Source of the DNA: Linyphia triangularis
Taxonomy: Eukaryota; Arthropoda; Arachnida; Araneae; Linyphiidae
Length of the DNA stretch: 64,000 bases
Direction of reading: 5' to 3'
NCBI GenBank assembly: GCA_963978545.1
Contig: OZ021724.1
Location: 98,997,792 to 99,061,791 of the forward strand
How positions within the stretch are numbered: position 1 is the first letter of the stretch; each line of letters begins with the position of its first letter. The notes below the pieces were generated by a model. The model was not told the origin of the DNA. It did not search any database and saw nothing but the letters and a program-made list of their open reading frames with translations. Below are positions 12,901-26,200 of this stretch, piece by piece. Position numbers and translations under genes: made by a program.

Positions 12901-15900
12901 GGAATTTTAGGGATAATTCCAAAAATTTTAGGGATAATTTTAAAAAATATAGGGATATTTCTTACAAAGTTGACATAGGCTCCTAACACAAAAATTCTTT
13001 TCAAAGCATATTTCAATACCGGCAAAAAAACTGCCAAATTTTCAAAAAATTTAATAATTAAAATCTTAGAAAAGATTTTCTCCTTCGGTAGATTATCTGG
13101 ATTTTTTCGTGGGTTTTGGAGGAAAATCAGTGAAATTTCAAAGTTTTTTTTTTTTTAAAAATTACCAAAAAATTTAAGTACAAATTTATAGAGGAACAAA
13201 TTTTTAAGGAATTTTAGGACGAATGCGACCCCTGATTTTCTAAACATATTAAAGTTAATAAAATATGAAATAAAAGCAAATTATCCATTAAAATTTCATC
13301 AAAATATTAGTAGAAGTTCTGTTTTATAATATATAAGAAGGAGTAGTATAAATTGCTGGGATTATGGTTGTTTCAATCTTGTAGAGTTTGTTTTTAACAT
13401 ATGAGTAATAAAAAATTTATAATTTTCTTATTCATTCGATAAGTTTTTCAAACAATCTTAAAATTTCAAATTTGGATTTTTTTAAGCAAAAGCAATCGAG
13501 GAAAAGAATTTAATTCCGACAATTTACACTTTAATGTTATTTGTTAAATTAATATAGGGGGTGCAGTGAGTTTTTTTTACAAAGATTAGGTAGGAATTTT
13601 ATAGATAATTACAAAATTTTTAGGGATAATTCATAAACACTTAGGGATATTTGTTTTGAAGCTGACATATGCTCCTAAACAGGGATGCTCTTTTCAAAGC
13701 TTATTTCAATACTGGCAAAAAACTGCCAATTTTCAAAAATTTAACTTTAAATAACTTTTTAACAAAATTACATTTATATAAACAATTATGCTATTTTGAC
13801 AAACATGCAAAATTAATTCAATTCCTTTTCTCATCTGGAGGAATATCAGGGTTTTGGAGAAAAATCGGTGAGTTTTCAAGGGTTTTTAATTTTTTTTTTA
13901 AAGAAATTATCGAAAAATTTAAGTACAATTTCAGGAATTTTAAGGAGAATAGGGAGCGTAATGAGTTGTATAAAAAAATTAGGTAAGAATTTTAGGGATA
14001 ATTGAAAAACAATTAAGGGGTATTTCTTTAAAAGCTGACAGAAGGTCTCGATACAAACATTCTCTCCAAAACTTGCTTCGATAACTTCAAAAAACTGCAA
14101 ATTTTAAAAAAATGTATCGTCAAACAACTTCTTTAGTAAACAACAGTTATATAATCAAACAATTATACTATTTTGACAAAAATGCAATTTTAATTAAATC
14201 TCCTTATCTAATTTTTAAGCAATATACATCACACAGAATAGTGCTTCAACTTTAAATCAACATGAGTTTAGCTGCAATTTAAAATAATTTGTCAATAATT
14301 AAAATTTCAGAATATATGTTCTCTTCTGGAGGTACATCAGGGCTTTTTCGCAGGTTTTGGAGGGAAATCGGAGAATTTTCAGTGTTTTAATTTTTTCAGG
14401 AATTATCGAAAAATTTAAGCACAATTTTGGAAATTTTAAGGAGAAACAAAAATTTAAGGAATATTAGGTCAAATCCTGTTAATGATACATAATAGACAAA
14501 AGGAAGGTAAAGACTACCTGGGTACAAGTTAAGAAAAAGTGCTAAGCACGGGCGCCTGCAGCACTATTTGCAGATAGCGTAAAGTGCACACGGGGAAGTA
14601 CAGTATGCAAAAAAAATCTGATGGATGGGCTATATCTTGCATAATAATTGATGAAATAACAAAAGTCAAGTACTGTTATAAATTGTGGAAGGTCTTTATT
14701 AATTGTATATAATTATTTTTATCATAAAGGGTCACCTACATATTAAAAATAAACCGGACTCCATAAATTCTTAAATAATTAATATATTTTAATAATTTTT
14801 GTTTCAAACGATAGTTTGTTAATTGCCAAGCATTAATAGCAATCAAATTTTGCACCAAACATATAGAAAATCGTAAGCAAAACATTTTTGTGCAAACCAT
14901 AAGATTGTACGATAATTAGAACCGAAGATATAGCCATCATTCGGATTTTTTTGCGTACTGTACAAGTAAGCAGGCTCTGATCATCACCTAGGGTCACAAG
15001 GCCCGGGCCCCTTATTTTAGGGGGCTTGCCCTGAAACTGGCTGTAAACCACTTTTGTTTCACAAAAGCTATGTTGAACATCTTTTATAATCTGTATAAAT
15101 GAATTTTTACATAAAAATAATTTTGTATTGATCTTAAACCATCTTAAGAATCACAGAGTATATTTATTGAAAGAAACCTAACTATCATTTCAAAGCTTAA
15201 AAAAAAAACTTTCTTGATAGATAGAGGGGAAAAAAATTAAATTAAAGGTAGTCTTGTCGAATTTATTGTGAGATCAGCAAATGTCAATTCTGAAGTTGAG
15301 AAAATAAATGCTATACAGAACAAAGTTTTTCCTCTTTTGATTTATAAATTTGATTGTTTGAAATTTGTTTCTTTATTTGTGATAAAAAAAAAATAACTTT
15401 TAGAAAACAGTATTAACATTAATTCATCAACTTTTTCTATATTTAATTTTAATTCATTTGACTTTGTGTTAAGCCCATTTCCAATAAACCATGCGTTTGA
15501 AAAGGGAGTCCTCGAAAATGTCCGGGCCTTGGGACCTAAGTAGTTGTGGTCAGACCCTGGATGCAAATAAGTAGTTGCAAACTTACCTCTCTGAGCAGGT
15601 TTGAGTTTTTACAGGACGGACAGACAGGTCCACTTCCCGAGAGAACAAGCGTCATCTTTCTGGTATGATGAGAACAGCCCACATCTTCACATATAAAGGA
15701 ACTCTGCATGGAAAATAACATTTTAATATTTCAGAATACAATACAGGGGGGTGTAGTGAGTTTTCTAAAAAAATTTAGGTACAGGAATTTTAGGGATACT
15801 TCCAAAAATTTCAGGAACTGTTTAGGGATAATTCCCCAAATTTTAGGGATAATTCTTAAAATTTAGGGATAGTTAAAAAACATTTAGATATATTTCATTT

Positions 15901-18900
15901 GGTGCTGACATAGGCTCCTAACACAGACACATTTTTTTCAAAGCTTGTTTCAATACAGGCAAAAATTGCCAATTTTCAAAAAATCAAACTTCAAACAACT
16001 TTTTAGCAATAACAGTTATATAACTAAACAATTACCGTTGAATATCTCAAATGAGGAATCGCGGGGACTTCGGCGATTCCGGATTTTATAACATATAAAT
16101 TTTTTATACACAATCGGTGAAATAAAACATATAAATGGAATAAACTAAGAAAAAAACCTTATATAACTTGATGTGGTTTTGAAAAATATTTGTTTTAAGG
16201 TTAGCTGTTTTAATAGCTTTGACTAAACTTTTCTCCTATTTCTTGAATCCCCATTATTTTCGATTCTGAAATTGTCTCTTTGCTCTAATCTTTTAATCGC
16301 AGTGCATAATATTTCCAACTAATTACTCCTTGGGAATTTTATCCTCAATTACTTGGTTTTCGCTGCAATCACTTTCGGATGCGGAAAAACTTCCGTAATT
16401 TTTTTTTTAAAGATAGCAGTGCCGGAAAAGGTCCGGATCTTAGATATTTCCGGATTTTGGATATTTTACTGTACACTATTTTGACAAAAATACTAATTTA
16501 ATTAAATCCATATTTCTCATCTGGTGAAATACAGGTTTTTTATTTTTTTTGAGGTTTTTAATTTTCTCCAGGAATTATTGAATAATTTAAGTACAATTTT
16601 AGGGAGAAACAAAAATTTAAGGAATTTTTGGGCGAATGCGACCCCTGACAATACTAAAGGTTTTCAAACTAGGGCCCAAATGAAGTCTTTAGAAAACATT
16701 TTCTAACTTTAGTGAATAATGGCAATATACAATTCAAAATAAGTGTATAAGAATAAGGAATTATAAATGACCTTTTAAAAAAATCTTTACAAACTTCAAA
16801 AAAAAAAAATATGGTAGGGAAGATAACTAGCATGTAAACTTAGTAGTCCATTATCAAAAGTTTATTTCCACTAAATTGCTTCTTTTTAATTTCGATTAAT
16901 ATTGAAATTATCATTGAAACAAATTTTTACAACATCAAAGCTAAATTTCGTCTTTATTAAAACAAAGCGAAATATAAAAAGAGAAGTATGCTTTTAATAT
17001 TATACCATGGAAAATTTGCACATACTAGGATAATCCCACTAATAATAAATCTTCTAACATGTGAATGTTGAAAAACCTGTCTAGCTAATATGTTAGTTAG
17101 TGATATTACCTTGTAATACTTGTTAATGTAGATTCTCATAGATCTTTCCAGTTGGTTCCGAAGATTTCCCGCATGGGGTAAGAGGTTTGTTTTGCACTTG
17201 AAACATGAATTTAATTTACAGATCCCTGTCTAAAAGAAGAACATTTGTATTAAACTATGCAATAATATTTTCCAGAAAAATCATTTAAAAAAAAAAAGGA
17301 GGGCAACGATTCAGTTTTTAATGATCATTAAGAAAGAAAAGAATTTCAACTGTGTCTATCAGCAGGAACTGAAAAACATTTAACAGCATTTGAGAATTGC
17401 GATATAATCTATTAGCTTGATTAAACTAATATTCATGCCTTTAAAAGTTTGCAAACAAATGAAAAATATATTATTAAAGATCAATAATAATTAACTAAAA
17501 ATGATTAATTCAGTTTTTTTTTTTAAATTAAATTAAGGTAAGCCAATATCTAATTTTTTTCTTCTTCAAATGCTTTTAAAATGAGAGGTTGTAATGTGCA
17601 TGTTTCCAAAAACCAAAAATTGTTGAATTTGGATGTTTAATAAGAGATTACTGCAAAAATTGTTCGGTAATCAATGTCTTGTCACCAAAAAATTGTATTT
17701 TGAATAAAAGTATCGCTTCAATTAATGACTCAGGAGTTTATTTTTTATGTAATTCATAATGTTTGCATAAAAAATTGACAGCATATTTAATGAGTGTCAG
17801 CTATTCAATTTTACATAATAATATTTACAAAATATTTTAATTTAGTTCTTAAAAATGCTTGACAAAACATTATTTATTAATAATTAGATCACGATTTACT
17901 TATTGGTGGCATTGAGTTTTCAATTTTGAAAGGCAAGCTCAATTTAGGAGACTATGTTTTGCTCTTTACAAGGTTCATACTCATTTATAGAAAAAATATT
18001 TTTCGAGTTTTCCATTGCCGGCTTAATTATTTTTAGCCACATAAATATAGTCAATCCTCGATTACAGAAAGTCTTCCGATAATTCGAAAAAAGTATTTTT
18101 TCTCCAAGAATAACTTTCTGCAAGTCTATATTATCAAATAATTCTGTAACTGCAAGTCCTCGAGTTACAGTTAAACTAATAGCACAGAAGAGTAGTATTT
18201 TTTTCCAGAGTAATAATAATGACTTTTTCCAGGATTTAAAGGGGATTTTTCTCTTTCCCTTGAGAATTCCTGGAGATTTTAAGGCTGATTTATTTTCCCT
18301 GAGTTTTCCAGTTCTACCTGAGATGTATGAACCATGCTTTAATTTCATTACTCATAATGACGACTGATTGCAGTTAGCAGGGTTCTCACATAAATCACAG
18401 AAAGAAAATCACTGACTTTTCACTGACTTTTAAAGACCTAATAAATGTTTTTAAGGACCTTTGAAAATTTGTTTTCAGGTATCATGTCTATATATAAATT
18501 TTTAATAAAATATATTCTACCAGAAAATGTACAAGTTGGCGAATGCGTAATAAAATATGTCACAGAATTCTGATACAGTGCAGATAAGTGGTGGTTACGC
18601 GGGGATAGCAAATCCGAGTAGTATTTTTATAAAATTTGCGGTTGGCACAACAGCTGCAAAAATTAAGGACTTTTAAGGACCTCTAAGCATTTTCAAGGAC
18701 TTTTAAGCAGCACTAGGCATTTTCAAGGCCTTGAAAACAAGTTCAAAAATATTAAGCACTTTTAACGACTTTCAATGGCCGTGGGAACCCTGAGTTAGGG
18801 ATATAGTTTATATAAAATCAAAGTGTGGTACTTACCTCTGCGCTGAAAGTGCTGTCGATCGTCGTCTCTTGACGACAGGAGGGGCACTTGAGTCGGAGGG

Positions 18901-21900
18901 GATCACAATCCTTGAAGCGTTCCTTGTCGTCAAACAGAGAAGAAGGATTGAGGAGTTTGTCTTCTTCTTCCTCCACATTCCGAATAACAGAATGATATTT
19001 GGACGCATCCAAACCTGCAATATGTTGACAAAGATCATAAAAGAACAAACATTAAAGGAAGTTTAACTGCTTTAAACAATTTTAAGGACATTTGAAAAGC
19101 ATTTGCAGTACTCCTCATTAATATCACACCTTAATATATCGCAAATTCGGATATATCACGCTTTTGCCATGTATCCCATTTTTTTATAATTTCTCGTTTT
19201 TACATTTGATCATATTGCTTGAAATATTGCGCATTTTAGTTGTCTTCCGACAAGCACGATATATTGAGGGCTATTGTTACTACAGATTTTTGTATCATTT
19301 GTAGTAGGAAAATAAAGACCATAGAATATAAAGATTATTATATCCATCCTTTTTGTTTAAATTCCTTTCTGGGAAAAAAAAAACAAAAAAAAAAAAACCT
19401 ACTTTTTTATTAGAAGACAATTTTTGTTTAAAAGACTATCATAGCGAAATTAATAATTTTGGGAAAAAGTTAGAGGCTTTTCGTAAAAATCTGCATTAAT
19501 TTGAGTGTTACAAAGATAAAAAATTCAAATGATGACAGCTTTTTTTCCAATCAAAATTATTTTACTGCTGTGAAAACAAAATTTGCAGAATTTTGATTAC
19601 AGGTAGAAAAATTCCCTACTTAAAGTAGAAACAATAAATATAAACACTTCCTTATTTTTAGTTAGATGTAAAATTTTCTGCAATAAATTTATCTAGAATA
19701 CAAACCGAGCAGTTTTGCAATCATGGCAGCATCAGCACCCTCGATGGGGGCACACAGACGAGAGATCACAGGGTGAATCTGTTGCGTTAAATAATAGGTA
19801 ACATCTGAAAGAAAACAAGCAAGTTGAAATAAACTTAGGAAACTGATAAACAAAGAGAATCAATACTGTAGAGTATCTCAAATCCGGAATCGGCGAGACT
19901 TCAGCGATTCCGTATTTTAGAACATATCATTGTTCCTACACAAAATCAATGAAATAAAACATATATATGGAATAGTAGGGTGGTTCAAAAAACTTTTTTT
20001 TCAGCTACAGACCAAGACACCCCCTAATTTTTTTACATTTACCCATAGTATTATTCGCCTAATATTTTAGCTTACTACTCCTATAAGAAGATGGCGCTCA
20101 CTGACCATTCCTTTTTGTACTTTTTTGTAATTTCGCATAATTTTCGAGTTTTATGCTGATAAGAACGCATGGCTACATTTTTACAAAAAAAAGTTTTTAT
20201 GGGTTTTAAATACATGTAATATAGTTTGGCAACAGTTATCTACTGTATCTAGCAACATCCATATTATCAAAAACAGCGTACGATCGTGAAGTATTTCGTT
20301 TGATTGTTCCAGTAGTCGCAGCTTTGGGGCATGTTCCTCGAGCGTTTCCTCTTTAAAGAGGGGTCAAAAATCAAAACCTAGTAAAGAATACGCTGATTTA
20401 AGCAATGGATAAATTCAAATCTGACTGTCCTGTAGCCCTTCATTGGAACGACAAACTTCTGCTAAAATCTTTTGGATTAAGAAAGATTGATCGTTTATCT
20501 CTATATGTTTCGAGAGATGGTATTGAAAAACTTCTTAGTGTCTCAAAGTTGAGTAGTGGAAGAACAGCGAAATATATTTCCAAAAACTGTTTTTATGCTA
20601 GACAATGGCAAGTTGAGAATTAAATTTGGACAAAGTTTTGATACTACAATTATGACTATTGCTTGTGTATAAGAGGCATGCCTTAATTTGGAGAAAAAAT
20701 CGGACGTGAACTATTGTGGCTAGCCTGTTGACACCATGTCATGTAATTAATATTGGCAAAGTTATTTTAGTTGTGCTATGGACCATCATGTTTCACAGAG
20801 GTTTCTCTCTTCCACAGATTTAAAGCTGTTTGAAAAAGAATTGCACAAACAAACTTTCAGGATTTAGAACTGAAAAAAGAAGTTAAAAAGTTTAAAGTTT
20901 CACTGTAGCCTTTCTTTCATCTGTGTATAAATCTATAATAGTTAGAGATGATTATAAAGAAGTAATCGCGTTGAAAGTAATCGTTTTGGGCAATACACCA
21001 GAGAAAATCAATTGCAAAGCAGTTTAATCAATTCATTACACAGTGAATAGCTAAACTCCTGTACATTTTTAAATTCTTCTATTCAGAGACCAGCCAGAGG
21101 GTTTCAGTATAACTGATAGAGAGAAGAAATGCAGCTCCAGCTATTTGTACAGTTCAATGCTTTTTTGTACGGTAAAGACATGGATAAAAGCCCCACTTGC
21201 TTCTGGTGGTGACCTGAACTTGTGGAAAAATGTTAAAAAGTATGAGATAATGGATTTTAAAATTGGAATTGCCGCTGGAAAAGCTTATGTGGTATCTTTC
21301 AAATGAATTGGTTAGTTAAGCCATATTTTCACTTAGAATTACAGCAAAGGAAAAATTAAAAAGTATTTCAGATATGAATAACACAAAAGATTCCAGAAAT
21401 ATAAAAGGGTGTAAGCTATTAAAAATGTTGAAAGATAACGCCAGTCTTGGAGAATTTGTAACAAAAAGAACTCTTGATATTTACTTTTTACTTGCAAAAA
21501 GAAATCTTGATATGGTAATTTTTCAATGTTTCGTTATCGAACATCTCTCTACAATGACCGTGGGTTACGATAATCTGAATGGCACCATCTACAGGATTTA
21601 TGTTGTTTACAATTTCCATACCCAACCCATATTTTTTAGATGTTATTAACTATTCATTCGATTGATTTCAATTAGATGTTGTTCTTGGTAGGAGATTGAG
21701 TGCCGTTTGAAAATGTTCATTAAGTAGAGCTATACATTTAGAAACTTTGAATAGAGCTGAAAGTTAGAAACTATTTATACTCGCTAGTCCACTATTTATT
21801 GAGTGATAATTTTATGATTTGAAATTATATTTTGGTATTTAGATAATTTCCGATCGATCATTATCGGCTTACAAAAAATGTAGTCAAGTGGTACTGTAAT

Positions 21901-23175
21901 GCTTGGTTAAATGATGAAATAAACACCACTACTGATCTACATAACACCACACTAATTATTCATTTCGTATTTAGGTGTATTAATAGCTAATTTTGAATGC
22001 TTTTCAGGATTTTATACCCCCTAATTTATAGGGGCAATTTTATCAGAATTTCAAAAGATAATGGAGTAGCACGGGGGATTAATGAGCGTTTGTGAGCAGG
22101 GGTAGAGCCCTCTACAGTTTAATTATTTCATAAACTTTTACTAACTTATTTAAAAAAAAATAATTATGGTATAAATAAAAACTTTCTTTAAGAAAATTGC
22201 TTTCAATTATACTTATTACCAAATCCACTACAAATACCCAAAAACGCACAAAATACGAAATTTTACTGTTCATTGAGCGCCATCTTTTAATTGGAGTAGG
22301 ATTCTGAAATTTTGCTAGAACATTTGTATGGGTAGATGTAAAAAAATGAGGGGGTGTTTTGGTCTCTAGGTAAAAAAAAAATTTTACCCATATATTTTTG
22401 AACCACCCTAATGGAATAGACTAAAAAAAAATCCATATATAACTTGATGTGGTTTTGAAAAATATTTGCTTTAAAGTTGTTTTTAATAGTTTTAACTTTT
22501 GATTTAACTTTTCATCTTAAATCCCCATTATTTCCGATTCTGAAATTGTGCCTTTGGTCTAATCTTTTAAATGCAGTGCCTAATACTTCGAACTAATTGC
22601 TACTAGGTAATTTTATCCTTAACCACTTCGGTTTCGCTGTCACGACTTTCGAATACAGAAAAACTTCCGTGTAAAATATATTTTTTTTAAGATAGCAGTG
22701 CTGGAATAGGTCTGTATCTTAGATATTTCTGGATTTCAGATATTTTACTGTACTTTCAATCATTTAGCACTAGTATGTGTTTTCACTATACAGCAAAATC
22801 TGAAACGCTTTTTCAACAATGTTTAACTTAACCTTATTCTACAGAAAATATATGAGAACATCATTAAAAACATTTTCTGTTTCATAGACTTGGAACAAAT
22901 TAAACAAAAAGATTTAAATTTTAAAACAATGTTAAGCCAACTAATTTAATCAACTATACACAGGGATGAGTTTGGTAAAAAATCAAAAAGCTGAAAACAA
23001 AACTTTAAAAATTTTATGCGTAAAACACATTTTAAGATACACTTTAAAAAATTGTGGTTTTCCATGTGCGTTTATAACACTGCACCTTCTCTCTGTTTGT
23101 AAGAAAAATGGTTCAATGTAGAGGCACCTAGATGTAGGGATACACTTTGTGCTGTCATCAGTCATGGTATAGCTC

Positions 23176-23215
<40 letters not shown>

Positions 23216-26200
23216 GTTGGAATCCGGCAAAAATTTCAAATTTTCAACAAGTCAAACAACTTTAAGCAACTATACCATATTGACAAACAGGCCAAATATA
23301 ATTAAATCTAGTTTTCTAAATTTTTAAGCTACATTTTAAGTACTAAAATCTACATTAAAATTTTTATTCCTACCGTTCAGCTTGTTCCATAAAATAAAAA
23401 GCAACAAACAATTTTACATACAATTGCAGTTAAAATAACAACTTTAAACACAGTTTCTTTAGAATTTTTTTAATTGGGTCTAATTTTCAGAATATTTTTA
23501 TACAAAATGATTTAAAAATTTTAGTATAGATTCACATGAAACGGCGAAATCGATCCTTAAACAGGCACTAATCACGGATATAGCGGCTATCGCATTTACG
23601 GAAGTCTAGGTGAATGGCTACAAAACGGTGTTGAAAATCTCGGTAATAGCAGGTATTGTATCAGAGTAAACCTCGGCGAAAATGACCAACATTTTAACGA
23701 AAGCAATAGCGCTTGCAATACCGGCGAAAATCTAAATATCAGCCGAAATGAAAATCGCAAAAATGTGCGTATCGGAGATAGCGACCACGATATCTGCACA
23801 AATTTCGGTAATATCGACATTTTCTCTGTAATACTAGAGCAAATTTCGGTAATATCAGATATTATCAAAGTACGGCATTCCACGAAAAAACAACTCTCAT
23901 GCCAACTGAAATATCAAAGTTAGAACCTAATATACCGGAGAAACTCTCAATAATAACGCTATTGTATGGGCGTAACACTCGACGAAAATTACCATCACAA
24001 AATCTCGGCAATAGTGCAATTCCTCACGGTAATATCAACATTCTTTCGGTAACATCGGTGCAAATTTCAGATTTTACAACAGGGTAGCACACTCAACGAA
24101 AATGCCTATTCCATAAACGTAAATATCAACGTTAGCGCCGAAGATACCGGAACAATTCTCAGCAATAACGCAGTTATATCAGATTAATACTCCGGGAAAA
24201 TGGTCACCACAGCAACCTAAATCACAGCGATAACGTCCTAGCGTCCTAGCCACACAAATCTCGGCAGTGGCGGACATTACATCAGCGTAACGCTTAACGA
24301 AAACAAGCAACACATACTATCGTAAATAAACGATAGTTCTGTGGATGTCAGACTTGGAAGCAAGCGCATTATTAGTATACGTTAATCGCGTGAAATCGTA
24401 AGAAGGAATTTACATTTTGAGCAGAGAAAAAAATGACACAAAAGGTTCAAATTTCGGCGCAGTTGGAAGTATACAAAATGCGAGTTTGAGAGCCAATCTG
24501 ATTAAAAAAATGCTTTTCAGTGGATTTTTGTACTTGGAGCAGGAATAAGGCAGGAATGTGATACGACCCCTGAGAGATAGGTTTCCGGATCTTTCGGAAG
24601 TGAAGCTGCTTCGCGGTTCACCCTTAGAAAAAAAGTTAGTTTTCCGTGGGATAGAAAAAGCGGGAAAACGCGGATTTTTTTCAGGAATTAGAAAAGCGGA
24701 ACTTTCTTTGAAAAAGCGGAATTCTTTTTTTTCTAAAAAATTAAAAAAGCGGAATCCCGCCACATGGCGGAAGAAACTCATCCCTGTATACACCAAAACT
24801 GTACATACAGACCACGTTTCTTTGCATGATAAATTACCTCTTGTCAGGAAATTTATAAAATTACCGCACCAGATGTTTGTGTCATTTTTTTTCTTTATTC
24901 TGAAGTGTAGTATATTGGCAATAATAGTTATTATAGGGAAAGAAATTTATTGAAATGTACACATGAATCAGATTTAAACTCAGAAGTAAAAGACGCTCTT
25001 TTTATGTACGTTAATTGAAAAATAAATGATCTTTCTGAAAAAATATAACTACTTAATTAAAATCAACAGGAGCAAAAAAAAAATTAATATATATATAGTA
25101 AAAGCCCGATTATCCGGAATCGCCGGGAAATTAGGATTTCCGGATAACCGAATTTTCCGGTTAATTGAATATCGACGTTTTTTTGACAAATTTAAACGGC
25201 AAATAACGCTAGTGATGATACTTAACATTGAAATCCTCACAACCAGAATATTTTTTAAATATTCTATGTAGCTTTTTTAGTTAAAATAATGTTATATTTT
25301 ACCCTTATAATCGGCAATAATTTGAAATATGTTACCAAAATTAAATAATTTTCCTATCAGAAATTCCGTAAAAAAATATAGAAGATTAAGCATTGTAAAA
25401 AAAAAATTAAGAGAGAAGTCTCTTGATTGTACCGATTCTAACCAAACCTAAATTTTAGGGTTACCGGGCGTACAAAGTGGACTATCACTAGTACTTCAGT
25501 TTCGGAGGAAAAGTTTTCTTGTGTGCGTTTTCTCGGTCAGATTGCGAGAATTCTGGAAAAGTGGCTTTTGTATTTGGAAACCCTGGTGATTCCATTGTCT
25601 TCCCCCCTCCTCACACACAACCTTCTTTGTACCCTAAAGTAAAATATGCTCGGGAAGACGACCTTCGTATTCAAAGATCGACTATTATGCTATAGAAAAA
25701 GGAATACAAGAATTGTAATACAAATCGTCACGGAATTCCAGATAATTTACAAAACATTCAATTTTGAATTTATTGTCTGGTCGTCAGCAAATCTAAACAA
25801 TATATATAACTAAAATAAAATTACAGCAAAACAGATTTATTTCTTAATTGATTGCAAAATACGTTAATAGTATGCAATAAAATATAACCCATACTTTTTG
25901 CACACAAAAAATAAAAATAAACAATTGCCGTTTTGTTCACAAAAGGGTTGACTAGCCTACAAATGGAACCTGTGATTGGGATTATAGGGGGAAATGCACT
26001 TGAATGGATGCAATTAGGTTTCATTCTGATTGATCGTGAGAAACTGATATTTTGTGATAAAAGAACAAAATGTTTAGAATAGTTGAATTCGGCAAAATCG
26101 GATATTTTCCGGATGCGGTTGAAAATTTACAAATTAAATCACGGGTATAACAGATGCATCGATATTGAATGGAATAGAATGTAACCGTTACATATGGCTT

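Larger units (their letters stand above)
19866..22750. mobile_element. Pogo/Tigger-like MITE, copy 2, split by a 2.43-kb transposon
   Basis: The two halves (19866-19975 and 22411-22750) together match the 16035-16471 MITE: CTGTAGAGTATCTCAAATCC at the left, TTTCAGATATTTTACTG at the right, and TA on both sides. The insertion point duplicates ATGGAATAG. Confidence 0.85.
22961..24786. mobile_element. 1.83-kb CAGGG element (family G) carrying a degenerate minisatellite
   Basis: Ends CAGGGATGAGTTTGG and AAACTCATCCCTG are inverted repeats, and the flanking 6-bp duplication TATACA is exact (22955-22960, 24787-24792). Inside are a 37-A tract (23177-23213), family C-like text, a GC-richer block of CGGYRATA repeats (23540-24300), and a stretch rich in GCGGAA. 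No open frame resembles a transposase. Confidence 0.88.

Noticed and set aside
13669..13986. 105-codon plus-strand frame
   Set aside because: Lies wholly inside a family C MITE and is Lys/Phe/Asn-rich from AT-rich DNA.
17944..18348. 134-codon minus-strand frame in a POLA1 intron
   Set aside because: No family motif; composition matches AT-rich repeat DNA (TTCCTGGAGATTTTAAGG-type text), and it is not needed to join exons t and u.
24410..24953. Overlapping frames of 128 (minus) and 131 (plus) codons
   Set aside because: They overlap each other on opposite strands across repeats of GCGGAA/TTCCGC and the end of the family G element; low-complexity chance frames.
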